Assembly: GCA_001801495.1 (NCBI GenBank)
Contig: MGXW01000105.1
Span: 1 to 15,397, forward strand
From: Gammaproteobacteria bacterium RIFCSPHIGHO2_12_FULL_37_34
GTDB taxonomy: Bacteria > Pseudomonadota > Gammaproteobacteria > DSM-16500
Reading direction: 5' to 3'
Length of the DNA: 15,397 nucleotides
The notes beneath the pieces are model-generated. The model ran no database searches. It was not told the origin of the DNA and saw only the letters and a program-made list of their open reading frames with translations. Positions 15,056-15,397 of the stretch are shown one piece after another (the stretch's first letter is position 1; each line of letters opens with the position of its first letter). The position numbers and the translations under genes are program-made.

Positions 15056-15098
15056 AAAATAACCAGAATAAATTATTAGACCAAATACCAAACACTGT

Positions 15099-15397
15099 TT
15101 AAGAGGTCGTAGTTATTGTGCGTTCAAGCAATAAGCTTCCTACGGCAGTTAATTTACCTAACCAGGTTTTTTTTATTTCATAAGTTATTTCAAATAATGT
15201 AGCATTTTTACTGCATTCTAAGAGATAATCATCACTAGTTTGAATTACATCTACTAATTTTAAATGCAGGGCTTGTTGGCCTAACCAATGCTCACCGGTT
15301 GCAATTTTTTGAACATCCACTTGTTGACGATATTGGGAAATTAAATGTTTAAATTGTTGATGAATATCTTCAATTTCTTCATGAAGCTTCGTACGTC
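15099..15397 (-). CDS. sohB: SohB-type S49 peptidase, C-terminal part
   Basis: Only the last 99 codons are inside the window; the frame is open through the right edge, so the N-terminus, membrane anchor and catalytic serine/lysine are not visible. VDVQKIATGEHWLGQQAL (from the valine codon at 15320) and KLVDVIQTSDDYLL match the C-terminal region of E. coli SohB (ATGEHWYGQQA and LVDEINTSDE). SohB is a signal-peptide-peptidase-like inner-membrane protease facing the periplasm, typical of gammaproteobacteria. The tail beyond this motif (about 45 residues) is less conserved. It converges on the coiled-coil gene, with a hairpin between them. Confidence 0.88.
   Translation of the reverse strand, partial: RTKLHEEIEDIHQQFKHLISQYRQQVDVQKIATGEHWLGQQALHLKLVDVIQTSDDYLLECSKNATLFEITYEIKKTWLGKLTAVGSLLLERTITTTS

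Overview
This AT-rich window looks like chromosome from a gammaproteobacterium, most probably a host-associated member of the Legionellales (Coxiella/Berkiella/Legionella-like). That placement is an inference. It rests on the gamma-type genes (partial sohB, the xseB-ispA pair, E. coli-like phoB-phoR, zinc-type gltX) and on several orphan proteins with eukaryote-like or membrane-hairpin features of the kind common in that order. No ribosomal RNA or secretion-system gene is present to prove it.

Layout. Bases 1-1601 (minus) hold the N-terminal part of a J-domain protein with a membrane hairpin, cut by the left edge. A 269-base divergent intergenic region separates it from an orphan one-segment membrane protein (1871-3085, plus). 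This converges on a housekeeping operon read on the minus strand: murF, a Rickettsia/Thermus-type isocitrate dehydrogenase whose cofactor residues predict NAD rather than NADP, xseB and ispA. Upstream lies tRNA-Val(CAC), whose promoter is back-to-back with that of phoB. phoB overlaps phoR, and this PhoR lacks any membrane sensor or PAS region. Immediately after the phoR stop is a good match to a Pho box, placed in front of a membrane protein made of two tandem repeats. That gene overlaps gltX. Then come a 107-residue protein ending in a CaaX-type tail (CVMM) and, convergent to it, a HAD-fold phosphatase-like orphan. A tRNA-Ala(GGC)/tRNA-Glu(TTC) pair with its own promoter and terminator follows, next to a truncated hipA fragment that breaks off inside the terminator arm. 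The window ends with a coiled-coil plus membrane-hairpin protein and the 3' end of sohB.

How it works together. The core genes serve peptidoglycan precursor synthesis (MurF), the TCA cycle (Icd), DNA repair (XseB), isoprenoid supply (IspA), phosphate-type signalling (PhoBR) and glutamyl-tRNA charging (GltX with tRNA-Glu). Between them sit five or six unrecognised proteins, several with hydrophobic hairpins or eukaryote-like signatures (J domain, CaaX box). They are plausible secreted effectors, but secretion cannot be shown from sequence alone. The most promising items are the CaaX-tailed small protein, the sensor-less PhoR with its adjacent Pho box and duplicated membrane protein, and the J-domain membrane protein. 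No CRISPR array, transposase or insertion sequence was seen.
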